Part shown: positions 35,306-46,088 of the stretch, piece by piece | How positions within the stretch are numbered: the first letter of the stretch is position 1 | Layout: each line of letters starts with the position of its first letter | Assembly: GCF_900116875.1 (NCBI RefSeq) | Contig: NZ_FPCC01000019.1 | Span: forward strand, 1 to 64,000 | Reading direction: 5' to 3' | DNA: 64,000 nucleotides | Origin: Butyrivibrio sp. INlla21 | GTDB lineage: Bacteria; Bacillota; Clostridia; Lachnospirales; Lachnospiraceae | Position numbers and translations under genes: made by a program | The notes under the pieces: generated by a model | The model's database searches: none | The model's input: the letters and a program-made list of their open reading frames with translations, nothing else | What the model was told of the DNA's origin: nothing

Positions 35306-37087
35306 CTATTGTATTTTATAGACATAGATTGTATACGGAGAATTCTCTCCGGTATAATCGCCCATTAATACAAGCGAAAGGTCATCCGCATTAGATAAAT
35401 CTATTCTTGAAAAAATATATTTACATCCCATATCTCTGAGCGCCGCCGTATCAGCATACAAAGTATTATCTGTAACACCTGTCATACTCTTCGTCGCCAT
35501 GACGATCGAATCGTCGGTTCCCGAATACAGATAGCACCTTGCTCCCCAATCGTCAAAATACGCTCTTATGGCTTCTTTTTTATCAAGTGCGGGAGCAATT
35601 ACCTTTCGGAAGCTATCCTTATAACTCTGCGGATAAAAACCGAGATATCCGTCAAGCGTCGAAATGCCGTTATATTCAAGGATCGCGGGATGCATGCCGT
35701 AAGCCACACTCCACTCACCGTCCGCATATCCTATATCTTTCTTTATTTTTTCAAAGAGCCCTGTAGAATAAAACTCTCTGAAATTAAGCTCATCGTTTTC
35801 ATTTCCAAAAACCTGCGCTCTCACCGTATGGTGCGCCGTGGTATAAAGATCGTTGTATCTTCCCGGAGTCAAAAGAACTATCGCGATTGCCGCAAGAACC
35901 GCTGCATACTTAACTATCGCATGAACCTTCACTCTGTAAACAACGATAAAGAACATCAAACACCAGATAACAGGATTAAAAAAGATCGTCCTGTTAAACT
36001 GAAATCCCTTAAGCGGCGGCACAACAGTTCCGAGTATTTTATTCACCGGTTCAAAGTAATACAATCCGTAGACAACCGCATTTAAAGCGATCATCAGCGC
36101 TCCGAGATTGTAGATATCTTTAAATATTCCGCGCGCATTCTTTTTCACGATATATCTTATATTCAGGAAAAAGAAATAGATAACGCACACAGGCATAACA
36201 AAGAATTTATGCACATCATCCGCATGCATCATTCCGTTTACAAAAGCATCTGCGATCAGATGTACAACGTCTTTTCCCGGCATAAATCCCGGATCCATAG
36301 TCTCTCTTATCGTGACTGTATCAGAAAAGAGCATCATGTCAAAGAGTCTGTACTCCATGATCACATAACCGATAGTGAGAACGAGAATTGATTTAACAAG
36401 TCCCACGGGAATTTTTTTATCCTTGATCCAAAGCCATATTATCGCAAAGAAAAGATATCCGATTATAAAAAATCCAAAATAGGAAAAATAAGATATAAAA
36501 GGATATAAGAAAATAAGCAAAAGATATAACGGAGACTTTCCGTATCTTGGCGAAAAATATATTCTTCTGAGAAGAAAAACTATAAGCGGGATTGATGCAA
36601 AAGAAATTCCGAATGCGGGAAACAGATTTAGAACACCGTATAAAAGGCCGACGAGAGTTGCAATGTTAGCTGCTTCCGCAAAGCCTTCATCTTCGTTTCC
36701 TGCGCGGGTGTTCTTATTGTCTTTTCCGCTACGATCTTTTAAAACATCAACAATAAGAAGCCTCATCGAGAAAACTGCGATAAGAACCTTTAAAACATAT
36801 CCTATAACATATGCCGCAAAAGGCGGGAATATCATATACAGAACCGTATATAAAGAAAACTCGCTTGGAAGCACATCTCTTGATATGCCTCCAAGGAACG
36901 GAGCAGATACTCCGTGGGCAAAAAAAGTGCCCGTATTTTTGAGCATTGCAAATTGTGCAACGAATAAATCGAGATTATCGTGAACGGCAATATAACTGTT
37001 GTCGCCGATGATGGCATAGAAGATTGCAACAGCCAATACAAATAACGCTACCAATATCAACGAAATATGTTTTTTTAATGCCGCCAT
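35306..37087 (-). CDS. Multi-spanning membrane protein (DUF6044/YfhO-like)
   Basis: 593 residues and about 12 membrane segments, ending in an extracytoplasmic domain of about 160 residues. N-terminal IAVHDNLDLFVAQFAMLKNT carries an acidic pair after the first membrane segment, as GT-C enzymes do. The C-terminal part has VAYGMHPAILEYNGISTLDG. I relate it to the DUF6044/YfhO group, proposed lipid-linked sugar transferases; moderate certainty. GGGGAG before the ATG; it lies 15 bp downstream of a radical SAM gene. Confidence 0.75.
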   Translation of the reverse strand: MAALKKHISLILVALFVLAVAIFYAIIGDNSYIAVHDNLDLFVAQFAMLKNTGTFFAHGVSAPFLGGISRDVLPSEFSLYTVLYMIFPPFAAYVIGYVLKVLIAVFSMRLLIVDVLKDRSGKDNKNTRAGNEDEGFAEAANIATLVGLLYGVLNLFPAFGISFASIPLIVFLLRRIYFSPRYGKSPLYLLLIFLYPFISYFSYFGFFIIGYLFFAIIWLWIKDKKIPVGLVKSILVLTIGYVIMEYRLFDMMLFSDTVTIRETMDPGFMPGKDVVHLIADAFVNGMMHADDVHKFFVMPVCVIYFFFLNIRYIVKKNARGIFKDIYNLGALMIALNAVVYGLYYFEPVNKILGTVVPPLKGFQFNRTIFFNPVIWCLMFFIVVYRVKVHAIVKYAAVLAAIAIVLLTPGRYNDLYTTAHHTVRAQVFGNENDELNFREFYSTGLFEKIKKDIGYADGEWSVAYGMHPAILEYNGISTLDGYLGFYPQSYKDSFRKVIAPALDKKEAIRAYFDDWGARCYLYSGTDDSIVMATKSMTGVTDNTLYADTAALRDMGCKYIFSRIDLSNADDLSLVLMGDYTGENSPYTIYVYKIQ

Positions 37088-37102
37088 GAATACTCCCCTA
37101 CA

Positions 37103-38122
37103 TCATTTGATATTATCGTCTGAGTTGTTCTTATTACCGATCTTCATTCGCTCGTGACCGCCAAGTTTGTTTGCTGCTTCCTGATCGCCGCGGAGAATAG
37201 CATTTACGATCTGCATACGGAAGCCGGCATCGATAAAGTCACAGTGCTTACAGAAAGGATACTCCTGTCTTCCCTCTGCGATTTTCTTTCTTACAGCCTG
37301 GAACTTAGGGCTTCCCCACGCTTCCTTAAGACTCATCTTGGTAAGATCTCCAAAGTCTGTGGTCTCAAAGTTATCGCAGCAGCAAAGTCCCATCTTACCG
37401 TTAGGCATGATCCACATATCTGTGAAAGGAAGAAGGCAAGTTTCCTTGATAACCTTCTCCGTAGCCTTCTTATTGGGCGCACTTCCCGCTCTGTTTGTAA
37501 GAACCTCCTGAAGATATCTCATCTGGATCTGGATATCGAGATCCTTAAACTCCTCAGGGTTAGCCTTTACATAATCATAAAGCTCCTGAATATTCTTATG
37601 AAGCTTCATCTCCATTGAATAGTTGTTTATGATGAGCTGGTTGATGTAAGGAGCAACCTCTTTTACCTTATCGATAGTAAGGATAAGTCCGTTGGTCGAC
37701 ATGAAGATAAAGCTGTCCGGAAGCTTCTCTCTTGCGTATTTATGTCTCTCTACGATCTTGGTATCAAGAAGAGGCTCGTTGTTACCGTAAAGTGTAAGAT
37801 GTCCCTTGTATCCCCAATCGGCGAGCTGATCGATAATGTTCTTATAAAGGTCGTCATCAATCTTGGCAAGAGGTCTGCACTCCGCATGAACATTGGCTGT
37901 ACAGAATGCGCAAGTCGAATTACATCTGTTGATCGTCTCTATATTTACAACGTTGGGCATCGGAACCTCAGGTGCATTCAGGAAATAATCGCAGTATGCC
38001 TTTTGCGATTTGCTTCTTGTAAAGAACTGAAGCTTAAGGTATGCATTACTTGCAAGCATCGGGAAATGCTTTCTTGCAAACCAACCGAATTTTCCCATAA
38101 AACTGTTTACTCTGATAGGCAT
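37103..38122 (-). CDS. Radical SAM protein with SPASM-like tail
   Basis: 339 residues. The [4Fe-4S]-SAM motif is CNSTCAFC (CX3CX2C) near residue 67. The GNNEPLLD loop and FMSTNGLIL strand follow. The C-terminal part, after a conserved KETCLLPF, holds GLCCCDNF and FCKHCD, cysteines that would bind a second cluster as in SPASM proteins. Such proteins modify peptides or sugars by radical chemistry. In a polysaccharide cluster, dehydration or epimerisation of a sugar is possible. AAGGAG before the ATG. Confidence 0.88.
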   Translation of the reverse strand: MPIRVNSFMGKFGWFARKHFPMLASNAYLKLQFFTRSKSQKAYCDYFLNAPEVPMPNVVNIETINRCNSTCAFCTANVHAECRPLAKIDDDLYKNIIDQLADWGYKGHLTLYGNNEPLLDTKIVERHKYAREKLPDSFIFMSTNGLILTIDKVKEVAPYINQLIINNYSMEMKLHKNIQELYDYVKANPEEFKDLDIQIQMRYLQEVLTNRAGSAPNKKATEKVIKETCLLPFTDMWIMPNGKMGLCCCDNFETTDFGDLTKMSLKEAWGSPKFQAVRKKIAEGRQEYPFCKHCDFIDAGFRMQIVNAILRGDQEAANKLGGHERMKIGNKNNSDDNIK

Positions 38123-38149
38123 ATAAAAATCTCCTTTAAAACCTAAAAT

Positions 38150-39775
38150 TTACTCACTCTTTTTTTGATAAAGAAAATACGTCGTATTCGTATCATGTGT
38201 GACGAAATCTTCTTGAAGTACAAGCTCATAATCATCAACCGCTTCGGCAGGCCTATCTACAGACAAAACAAAATCAGCCTGTCCGTTACGGGTATAGCTC
38301 TTTTGCCACTCGATAACTTCTTCTATATTGAGCGTCTGTGTCTGATAATAATAGCAAATGGGCATTGTGTTTGTAACTGTATACAGTCCCGCGTCGAATC
38401 CGTATTCATTCATTATTCCGGGATTCTCGATTCCGCTCTCAAGTACATAATCCCTAAACTTGAACAACCAGATATCATCCTTTTTAAGCTTCATCGCCGG
38501 AACGTTTGGTGATATGAAATACGCTGATGCTCCGGTTATAAGAAGAGCCAAGAAAATCAAAACAAAACCAAACGTACTTGCAAGATCTCCAAATTCTTCT
38601 CTTGATAAGTGCTTGTATAGGCCCTCTATAACATATCCTACGGCCACCGAGCAAAATACCGCAAAGGCATTTATCGGGAACGGATAATATGTTATGCTGA
38701 CGCCGCCTATAAAGATCACAAGTATCAAAAATAACATCAGCACCGCTATATTGACGTACTCTATAATCTTAAGCGGAAGCAGCACAATATCTCTTTTTAC
38801 AAGTTTATATCTGTCCTCATGAACAAGCGATGAGATAAGCGCCACCGTAAAGTATAACGCACCTGCAAAAATAGTCAAATACACGAATTTATTATCGAAA
38901 AAGTGATCGGTCATTATATCCCAGATCTTGTACAATCTCTGCCCGATCGTCATGCTTTTAGAATACTCAAATACATTCTTGTAAATGTAAACGCGATACC
39001 AATCGTCAATCGCAGAGTTAACTCCAAAGTATACAATCCCGGGGATGAAAGTAATCACCATTCCAAGAAGGAACACAAAGCAGCTTATTATAGCCTTTTT
39101 AAGTGCTCTTACGCCGCTTCCTATTATGTCTCCGAAGAACACCATCGCCATCCATGCAAAGAAAAATCCAAGTGAATTAAACTTGATATGGAAGACACAG
39201 CCGGCAAGCACGCCACCCAATAACACAGTCCTGTACGGCATTGTATCGGGATAGGTATCTCTGAAATGTCGCAGTGATAAATACAATCCCCAAACAATAA
39301 ACGGGAAAAGAAATTCCTCCGCACTTCCGCCCCAGTAAAAACATTTGGCCGTATAAATACTTAGTGCCGTAAAAGGCATCATAAAATACGGAACCACATC
39401 GGATCTTAGATAGAGCTGAATAATGCGAAGCAAACCTACGCATACAAACGTCGCCGCGATCACTTCAAAAATATATACTCCAAAAAAAGTCGTCGAAGAT
39501 ATCAGCGAAGCCAAACCATAGATTGTATACAGGAAAATACCTTTCTGATCAAAGAGATTCTTGTATGGCACATACCCTCTGAACATGCATTTTCCCATCG
39601 TAAAATAGCTGTTGGCGTCATCCCAAAGATTAAACGCATACAAAAATGATGACTTGGAGCATATGGTTATAACGACAAATGCGGTCACAAATCCCACGAT
39701 CCATGCCGTAAATCTGTCGCTCCTATCATCGAGTCTGTCGTATTTATTTAAGTTTATGTAAGAAAAAACGTCCAC
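38150..39775 (-). CDS. GT-C-like membrane glycosyltransferase
   Basis: 541 residues, about 11 membrane segments. The first outer loop holds the acidic pair FNLWDDANSYFTMG and is followed by YKNLFDQKG, as in the PMT/ArnT-type GT-C superfamily that uses polyprenyl-linked sugars. The last 100 residues form an outer domain (YGFDAGLYTVTNTMPICYYY). GTG start at 39773-39775: GAAGG lies 6 nt before. It overlaps the next GT-C gene by 32 bp, so the two are translationally linked. Confidence 0.8.
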   Translation of the reverse strand: MDVFSYINLNKYDRLDDRSDRFTAWIVGFVTAFVVITICSKSSFLYAFNLWDDANSYFTMGKCMFRGYVPYKNLFDQKGIFLYTIYGLASLISSTTFFGVYIFEVIAATFVCVGLLRIIQLYLRSDVVPYFMMPFTALSIYTAKCFYWGGSAEEFLFPFIVWGLYLSLRHFRDTYPDTMPYRTVLLGGVLAGCVFHIKFNSLGFFFAWMAMVFFGDIIGSGVRALKKAIISCFVFLLGMVITFIPGIVYFGVNSAIDDWYRVYIYKNVFEYSKSMTIGQRLYKIWDIMTDHFFDNKFVYLTIFAGALYFTVALISSLVHEDRYKLVKRDIVLLPLKIIEYVNIAVLMLFLILVIFIGGVSITYYPFPINAFAVFCSVAVGYVIEGLYKHLSREEFGDLASTFGFVLIFLALLITGASAYFISPNVPAMKLKKDDIWLFKFRDYVLESGIENPGIMNEYGFDAGLYTVTNTMPICYYYQTQTLNIEEVIEWQKSYTRNGQADFVLSVDRPAEAVDDYELVLQEDFVTHDTNTTYFLYQKKSE

Positions 39776-41330
39776 TTAGCACCTTCAATCCGCACGCTGC
39801 AAACGGCAAGTAATAAATATAGTATCTCATTGCATAGCGGGAAGAACCTTCCCAGAATTCGTGAAATACTATGCCTCCGAAAATAAGGATGAGCATAAGC
39901 ATCTCGGAATCGGTAACACTTTTTTTTCTAAAAATACTTAAAAGATATATCAAAACGCCAAGATAACACAAAGTCATAAAGACGTTCATAATCCACTTTA
40001 AAACTTCGGAGCCTCTTCCGTAAACAAGGCTTGTTCCGAGCGTCGACGTATCATGATGGCGACTTACAAGATCGAGATTGTGAGTTGATATACATACCGG
40101 ATCCGCCCACTGTGTAAGGTATTTCCTTACAAAAAACTTCCCGCCGTGAAGAGGTCTTTTTACAAATCCCGAAAGCGTCTCTTTAATGTTTTCTATCGCT
40201 GCGGCCTTGGTTCTGTCGGTATCATAATTGTTCTCGCCAAAAACATGATAGTTATATCCGTTGTACCAGCCATCCTCAAGATCGCTCTCCTGAAGTCCCA
40301 TAGCTATATGCGATACCGAAGGACTTCCCTTAGGAATCTCTGTTAGCCCTGTAAGTCGGCAATAATGTGCGTTTACGGCTGTATCGATCAAAAGCATGCC
40401 AACGAGCATAAAAGCTGCGATAACGATCCTTCGTGTCAGACTATGGCTGATAATCCTTGAACCCCACGTCTTTTCAGGTGCAATTCCTTCCGAATTTTTC
40501 ACCGATTCCTTCTCACGGATCTCACTCATAAACAACATCATAATAAGAGCTATAAGTGTAATCTTGCAGTTAGTTTTCAGCATTATGGAAAAAGAAATAA
40601 ACGCCCCGGACAAGAGTCCGTATCTAAATTTCTTTCTTTTCATAAACAAGATCAATGCATACAGAGCCGCTGTCTGCGGACCCATGCTGAGTATATCACC
40701 GTAAATATAGGTAACATAATTATAAAAAAACAGTGCCCCACATGATAGAAGTGCCACTATACCGCAAATATCCTTATCTTCAAAGCATTCCCACGTAATC
40801 TTGTATATCAGCCATATCGTGATGACTATGGAAACAAGCTGCAAAAGATCCCAGGCAAGATAATTGCCCACACCGAACACGTTGGTTACCAGCTCGCCAA
40901 ACAACACATATCCTAGCTGGAAAGGCCAGATAAAAAGATATCCGCCCGTTGTTGTAAGTTCGCTGTAATCGCCTGAAACAAAGCTGATTATAATATCATC
41001 CAGAGTTTTTGAATCATTAACGGGCAGCGGTCTTATAGCAAATATCAGCATAAAACAATACGCCGCAACAAATATCAGACCTGCCGTCATCCACTTTTTA
41101 TAATGACCAAACACATTCTTTTTTTGCAAAAGAATAAAGATTGCAAGTACAGCAGCAAGTGATATTAAAAGAAGCGGTATATTTTCTTTTCCGTAATGCG
41201 GCCAGTCGACCTGAATCTCACCGTCTACATCATAGTAGATCGTTGTAAGAATGCTGCATCCAAGTGTCAGCGCCGCAGCTATGATAAGGCAAAAAACAAT
41301 TATTTTGTTAAAGGCACTCTTAAGCTTCAA
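39744..41330 (-). CDS. GT-C-like membrane glycosyltransferase
   Basis: 528 residues, about 12 membrane segments. An outer loop holds RPLPVNDSKTLDDIIIS, and the re-entrant region TTTGGYLFIWPFQLGYVLFG matches GT-C layouts. The start is a TTG at 41328-41330, inside the end of the upstream gene, with GGAGG 11 nt before it. No ATG lies near. The acceptor is not predictable. It overlaps genes on both sides, part of a tight three-gene GT-C run. Confidence 0.78.
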   Translation of the reverse strand: MKLKSAFNKIIVFCLIIAAALTLGCSILTTIYYDVDGEIQVDWPHYGKENIPLLLISLAAVLAIFILLQKKNVFGHYKKWMTAGLIFVAAYCFMLIFAIRPLPVNDSKTLDDIIISFVSGDYSELTTTGGYLFIWPFQLGYVLFGELVTNVFGVGNYLAWDLLQLVSIVITIWLIYKITWECFEDKDICGIVALLSCGALFFYNYVTYIYGDILSMGPQTAALYALILFMKRKKFRYGLLSGAFISFSIMLKTNCKITLIALIMMLFMSEIREKESVKNSEGIAPEKTWGSRIISHSLTRRIVIAAFMLVGMLLIDTAVNAHYCRLTGLTEIPKGSPSVSHIAMGLQESDLEDGWYNGYNYHVFGENNYDTDRTKAAAIENIKETLSGFVKRPLHGGKFFVRKYLTQWADPVCISTHNLDLVSRHHDTSTLGTSLVYGRGSEVLKWIMNVFMTLCYLGVLIYLLSIFRKKSVTDSEMLMLILIFGGIVFHEFWEGSSRYAMRYYIYYLPFAACGLKVLSGRFFLHKLK

Positions 41331-42531
41331 CTTTAGAAATACCTCCGTTTATAACTCGAACAAAATCTATAGCGGTGTAAATATACGCAGCCACATAGAA
41401 TATCGAAACAACCTTCATGTCAAAGATATCCGTATGGAAAAGCGTGATACTGTAAGTTGCAAGCGAACACAGATTGGCAACTACCATAGGCACAATAAGC
41501 TTCTTTCTGATCATAACAGCAAAAGGTGTAAGCAAAAGAAGCATCGCATAATCATACCTTTCATGCATTCCGGGAAGAAGCATAAGGCATGTCCACGCAA
41601 GAAAGATCGCAAGATAAAGAACCGTATTTCTGTCTAAGCTTTCTTTTTTCCTGTAGCAGAAAAGAGCTAACACGGCAAGCACTACCAAAAGTGTAAGCAC
41701 TGCAGGTACAGTCAATATCTCATCGTAAGGATCAAGTCCCCAATTGTAGATGTTTGGGAAATATGAGACCATTCCGTAACCTTCGGATTGAAGTTCACCT
41801 GTCTGACCAAGGTAAGCAAAATAAGTTGCCCTGAGTCCGTGACCTGCCAATACCTCGGGAAGTCCCGCAATAAGATATACAACGGGAATCCAGAAAAAGT
41901 TAATAATGCTTAGTTTCTTTTTTCCGGAAGAAACTTCGTTTGATTCTGATGCAAAACCATCCGTAAGATACAAAATAACAAGCACCGGTAAAAAGATAAT
42001 GCTCTGAAGTTTAAACGCAAATGATACAGCGTACCAAATAAATGCGGCTCTGTATCTTTGACGCAAAAGTTCATATAGTGAAATTATCAAAAAGCAGGTA
42101 TAAACCGCATCAACCTGCTTCCAAAGGGCACCGTTGAATACAACAAAAGGAAGGAAAAGAGTTACTCCTCCGATAAATAACGAAGTTTCTTTTTTCCCTG
42201 TAAGTAAAAAGAAAATTTTGTAAATAAAAAATGCAGATACTAGCTCGCACACAAACGGGATCATTGAAAGCGGAACCCAAGGCTCAACGGGAAGAAGTGA
42301 GCAAAGAGCATAGATCACATTAAACGGAACATAGTAATCACCGGGTGCATTCTCAAGCCCCTTAACTATTCCGTTTGCTCTGTAAAACTCAACCCACTCT
42401 CTGTAATATGAGTCATAGTCCGGTGAAAGCTCTGTATTGGGTGCAAGCTTAAGTCTTATGATAAAAGCTGCGATAATAAACAGCCCAAGTACTATCCAAA
42501 AAAGGTATTTGTCTAATAGTTTTTTCTTCAT
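41320..42531 (-). CDS. GT-C-like membrane mannosyltransferase-type protein
   Basis: 403 residues, about 10 membrane segments. The loop ELSPDYDSYYREWVEFYRAN has the acidic motif of PIG-M/GT87-like enzymes. GALWKQVDAVYTCFLIISLY and LPGMHERYDYAMLLL also resemble that group. The neighbour ManC makes GDP-mannose. The start at 42531 has GAGGGG 6 nt upstream; a GTG six codons earlier is open but has no ribosome site. It overlaps the next gene by 11 bp. Confidence 0.78.
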   Translation of the reverse strand: MKKKLLDKYLFWIVLGLFIIAAFIIRLKLAPNTELSPDYDSYYREWVEFYRANGIVKGLENAPGDYYVPFNVIYALCSLLPVEPWVPLSMIPFVCELVSAFFIYKIFFLLTGKKETSLFIGGVTLFLPFVVFNGALWKQVDAVYTCFLIISLYELLRQRYRAAFIWYAVSFAFKLQSIIFLPVLVILYLTDGFASESNEVSSGKKKLSIINFFWIPVVYLIAGLPEVLAGHGLRATYFAYLGQTGELQSEGYGMVSYFPNIYNWGLDPYDEILTVPAVLTLLVVLAVLALFCYRKKESLDRNTVLYLAIFLAWTCLMLLPGMHERYDYAMLLLLTPFAVMIRKKLIVPMVVANLCSLATYSITLFHTDIFDMKVVSIFYVAAYIYTAIDFVRVINGGISKVEA

Positions 42532-42575
42532 ATGCCTCCCCTCAGGCACCGGAACATTGTAATAACAGTCCGGTA

Positions 42576-43904
42576 TTATTCGGGAAAATCGTATTTAACC
42601 TTGTCCTCTACGCTGATATCCTTACCGACCTGAACTTCGTTAAGTACAAGTCTTGTCTTGGCTATAACGGTATGTTTCTGTCCGGCTTTTAAAGTAACCA
42701 CATCTCCGGGCTTTATCTCTGTCTTAACTCCGTCAACGATCGCAGTTCCCTCACCTATCATTACAGTCCAAACCTCATCTCTCAGATCATGACTGTGATA
42801 GTGAAGTCTGTGACCGGGTAAGAGTTCAACTCTTATAACAAGAGCTCCCTCCTGAACATCTGTGACGGTAAAGCTTCCCCAAGATTTCTCTGCGTATCTT
42901 ATATGCTGGGTCAACTTTTCTACGTAAGGTTTAATGTAGCTCGACTGTGTTTTGTCCGAAACAAGTATTCCGTCGTTTGAAGCCGCAACTATCATATCCT
43001 TAAGTCCCATTGCGATAATGGGAATATTAAGCTCATTTATGATATTGCTGTTCACACATGCATCATCCATATCGGCTTTACCGATTATGTTTTCATGCAT
43101 CTCTTCAGCAAAGGTATTCCATGAGCCGATATCTTTCCACTCACCGGAATATCTTACAACGCCGATCGATTTCTCATTTTCTCCGACAGCGTAGTCAAAA
43201 CTTATCTTTTTGCAATCGCCGTAATGATCGTAAAGATCCTTGTAGTCCTTAAAATCTATGAGCTCATGCGCTCTGTTTAAAATATATGAAAGCTTAAATG
43301 CGAAAACTCCGCAGTTCCAAAGTGCGCCTTCTTCGATATATTTCTGCGCTGTTGCAACATCAGGTTTTTCTTTAAATGCCGATACCTTGCTGATATGATC
43401 GCCTGTCTCGGGCTGAATGTAACCGTATTTCTCACTTGGATATGTAGGAACAACACCCATGAGATTTAAGTTATAATCACCTGAAGCAACCATCTTGCCA
43501 AGATCCTTGAAGCACTCAAAATAACCAAGTTCAACATAAGGATCTACGGGACAGATGATAACCGGCTCATCCTCTCCGACATTAAGTTCATCCTTGAGAT
43601 ATGATGCGGCAAGTGCTATAGCGGGAAATGTATCTCTCCTCATAGGCTCAACACATACGGAAACCTTGTCACCAAGCTGATTATGAATTGCCGAAACCTG
43701 AGTCTTACTCGTAGCTATAGTGATCGTAGCATCGGGATCAACTGTTTTTATCTGACGATAAACACGCTGAACCATTGATTCAAGATCATCTTTATCACCT
43801 GAATTGTCAGGATGAAACATCTTTATAAACTGTTTGGATCTGACGTCATTGGATAAGGGCCAAAGCCTCTTTCCGCTTCCGCCTGAAAGTAAAACTATAT
43901 TCAT
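42576..43904 (-). CDS. manC: Mannose-1-phosphate guanylyltransferase
   Basis: 442 residues. The N-terminal nucleotidyltransferase domain has LLSGGSGKRLWPLSND and the SKQFIKMF active-site Lys. The C-terminal cupin (about 340-435) carries RVELLPGHRLHYHSHDLRDE, the type II phosphomannose isomerase-like domain of ManC. It makes GDP-mannose, or a related GDP-sugar, for the cluster. No GMD or fucose-synthase gene is seen here, so plain mannose is likely used. Length slightly short of the 470 common in the family. Confidence 0.9.
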   Translation of the reverse strand: MNIVLLSGGSGKRLWPLSNDVRSKQFIKMFHPDNSGDKDDLESMVQRVYRQIKTVDPDATITIATSKTQVSAIHNQLGDKVSVCVEPMRRDTFPAIALAASYLKDELNVGEDEPVIICPVDPYVELGYFECFKDLGKMVASGDYNLNLMGVVPTYPSEKYGYIQPETGDHISKVSAFKEKPDVATAQKYIEEGALWNCGVFAFKLSYILNRAHELIDFKDYKDLYDHYGDCKKISFDYAVGENEKSIGVVRYSGEWKDIGSWNTFAEEMHENIIGKADMDDACVNSNIINELNIPIIAMGLKDMIVAASNDGILVSDKTQSSYIKPYVEKLTQHIRYAEKSWGSFTVTDVQEGALVIRVELLPGHRLHYHSHDLRDEVWTVMIGEGTAIVDGVKTEIKPGDVVTLKAGQKHTVIAKTRLVLNEVQVGKDISVEDKVKYDFPE

Positions 43905-43964
43905 TGAAATTACCTATAACCTCTAAAAAATCTAGACACCGAAAAAATCGATGTTGCATGTATA

Positions 43965-45089
43965 TCATTTAAATGCGTTTACGCACTCGATAACGCGCTG
44001 CTGCTCTTCCTTAGTCATTCCCGTGTATATCGGAAGAGATATGACTTCATTGGCATACGCTTCGGTTATCGGAAGAGTTCCCTCCGGAAGTCCGAGATAT
44101 TCATAAGCCTGAGCTCTGTGAGGAGGAATCGGATAATGGATAATAGTCATTATGCCGTTCTCTTCAAGATAAGCTTTAAACCTGTCTCTCTCAGCGGCCT
44201 TGTTATCACCGCTTTCTGTCTTTACTCTAAGAACATATTGATGCCAAACGCAAGTAGCACCCTTGGCAACAATAGGCTTAATAACCTTGGGATTGTTTAT
44301 TCCCGCATCATACACGGCTGCAAGCTGTTCTCTTTCTTTTGTAATATCATCCATGTGAGTAAGCTTAACTCTAAGAAGTCCCGCCTGCATCTCATCAAGT
44401 CTTGAGTTTGCTCCGACAACCATGTTGTAATAGCGCTTTTCACTTCCGTAGTTACGATAGATCTTAACCAGTCTCGCAAGCTCCGGATCGTTAGTTGTAA
44501 TAGCGCCCGCATCTCCAAAAGCACCCATATTTTTGGAAGGATAGAATGAGAAGCATCCGATGTCTCCGAAGCTTCCGGTCATCTTTCCGTCAAAACAAGC
44601 ACCGTGTGACTGTGCACAGTCCTCTACAAGTTTTAAGTTATATTTTTTGCAGATAGCTGTGATCTTATCCATCTCGGCTGCCTGTCCGTATAAATGAACA
44701 ACCAAAATAGCCTTGGTCTTATCCGTGATCTTCTCTTCGATCTTGTCCGCATCTATCTGATAGTATTCATTGGGTTCAACAAATACGGGTGTAGCATCAT
44801 TGATGGTGATACCCATTACGCTTGCGATATAAGTATTTCCCTGGACTATAACTTCATCGCCTTTTCCGATTCCGAGCACTCTGAAAGCAAGCCAAAGTGC
44901 ATCAAGTCCGTTGGCGACACCTACGGAATAATCCGTTCCGACATATTTCGCAAACTCGTTTTCAAAGTTCTCTACTTCTTTTCCGAGAATATACCATCCG
45001 GATCTGAGAACCTCCAAAGCTTTCTTTTCATATTCTTCCTGATATCTTTGAAAACCGCGGTCCATGCGGCCCTGCATTATCTTTTCCAT
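43965..45089 (-). CDS. DegT/DnrJ-type sugar aminotransferase
   Basis: 374 residues, PLP-dependent. The PLP Lys is in [16 protein letters not shown]. The donor-site [17 protein letters not shown] and HLYGQAAEM loops are typical of the ArnB/StrS/FdtB group. With an FdtA-like isomerase 1 kb upstream, it probably makes a dTDP-3-amino-3,6-dideoxyhexose (Fuc3N or Qui3N). The GAAAGG before the ATG is good. The 60-bp gap to manC is AT-rich; no clear terminator. Confidence 0.92.
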   Translation of the reverse strand: MEKIMQGRMDRGFQRYQEEYEKKALEVLRSGWYILGKEVENFENEFAKYVGTDYSVGVANGLDALWLAFRVLGIGKGDEVIVQGNTYIASVMGITINDATPVFVEPNEYYQIDADKIEEKITDKTKAILVVHLYGQAAEMDKITAICKKYNLKLVEDCAQSHGACFDGKMTGSFGDIGCFSFYPSKNMGAFGDAGAITTNDPELARLVKIYRNYGSEKRYYNMVVGANSRLDEMQAGLLRVKLTHMDDITKEREQLAAVYDAGINNPKVIKPIVAKGATCVWHQYVLRVKTESGDNKAAERDRFKAYLEENGIMTIIHYPIPPHRAQAYEYLGLPEGTLPITEAYANEVISLPIYTGMTKEEQQRVIECVNAFK

Positions 45090-45126
45090 AATTGCCTTTC
45101 TTGATCCTTTATGACAAATACTATTC

Positions 45127-46080
45127 TCACTCTTTATTTTTATCTAAATCCGAATCATCGGAGCGATGAACCTCATCAATGATGAACGGAGGGCGATTAC
45201 GTGACTCTTCAAGTGTACGCCAGATGTATTCTCCGAGCATTGAGAGCATTAAGAATAAAACTCCAAAGCCAAAGAACAATACCGTCATCTCCGATGCGTA
45301 ACCAAGGATAGGTGTCTGCTTGGTTACTTTTTCCGTTATCACATAAATTATTCCGATCAAAGACAAAAGTGCAAAGATGCTGCCGAGTGTTGCCATGCAC
45401 CTGATTGGGAAATATGAAAAGCTCATCATTGAATCGATCACGAGCTTTATTTTCTTTCCGAGTGTCCAACGAGACTTTCCGATCTCTCTGTCTTTTCTGT
45501 GGAAGTAGATCTTCTCGGTCTTAAAGCCTACCCACATAACCTGAAGTGTAAGCGATGAATTCTTTTCATCCATCATCTGAAGGACTTTGATAACCTGCCT
45601 GTCTATAAGATAGCAGTCGCAGCCACCCTGAGGCATGTCTTTATTAATAGTCTTTCTTACAAGCCAATAATAGCAGCCTGCAAAGAATTTCTTTACGGGA
45701 TTCTCGTCTCTTTCTCCTCTGATAGCGAGAACGACCTTATTTCCGCGCTTCCAGCTCTCGTACATCTCAAGGATAAGTGTGGAATCTTCCTGAAGATCCG
45801 CCTGCTTGGTAACCGCACAATCACCTGTGCATACCGAAAGTCCTGCAAGGAGAGCCGCATGCTCACCAAAGTTTCTTGAAAGCTTGGTTGCGACCACGTT
45901 TTTATCCTGCGCAGCGATCTTGTTTATGATCTCCCAGGAGTTGTCTCCGGAACCGTCGTCAACAAATACTATCTCATAGTCGCCGATCTTTCCGAGAACC
46001 TTTTCCTTAAGGTCTTCATATAAAAGTTCCAGTGTATCAGAGTTGTAATAAACCGGAATAACAATAGAAAGTTTACTCAT
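45127..46080 (-). CDS. GT2 glycosyltransferase, ArnC/GtrB type
   Basis: 317 residues. GT-A domain: [45 protein letters not shown], and the [13 protein letters not shown] motif of polyprenyl-phosphate glycosyltransferases. Two C-terminal membrane segments (about 232-252 and 266-288). It moves a sugar, perhaps the amino sugar made by its neighbours, onto undecaprenyl phosphate. Placed between the FdtA- and FdtB-like genes, which supports that reading. Confidence 0.9.
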   Translation of the reverse strand: MSKLSIVIPVYYNSDTLELLYEDLKEKVLGKIGDYEIVFVDDGSGDNSWEIINKIAAQDKNVVATKLSRNFGEHAALLAGLSVCTGDCAVTKQADLQEDSTLILEMYESWKRGNKVVLAIRGERDENPVKKFFAGCYYWLVRKTINKDMPQGGCDCYLIDRQVIKVLQMMDEKNSSLTLQVMWVGFKTEKIYFHRKDREIGKSRWTLGKKIKLVIDSMMSFSYFPIRCMATLGSIFALLSLIGIIYVITEKVTKQTPILGYASEMTVLFFGFGVLFLMLSMLGEYIWRTLEESRNRPPFIIDEVHRSDDSDLDKNKE

Positions 46081-46088
46081 AATTTCTT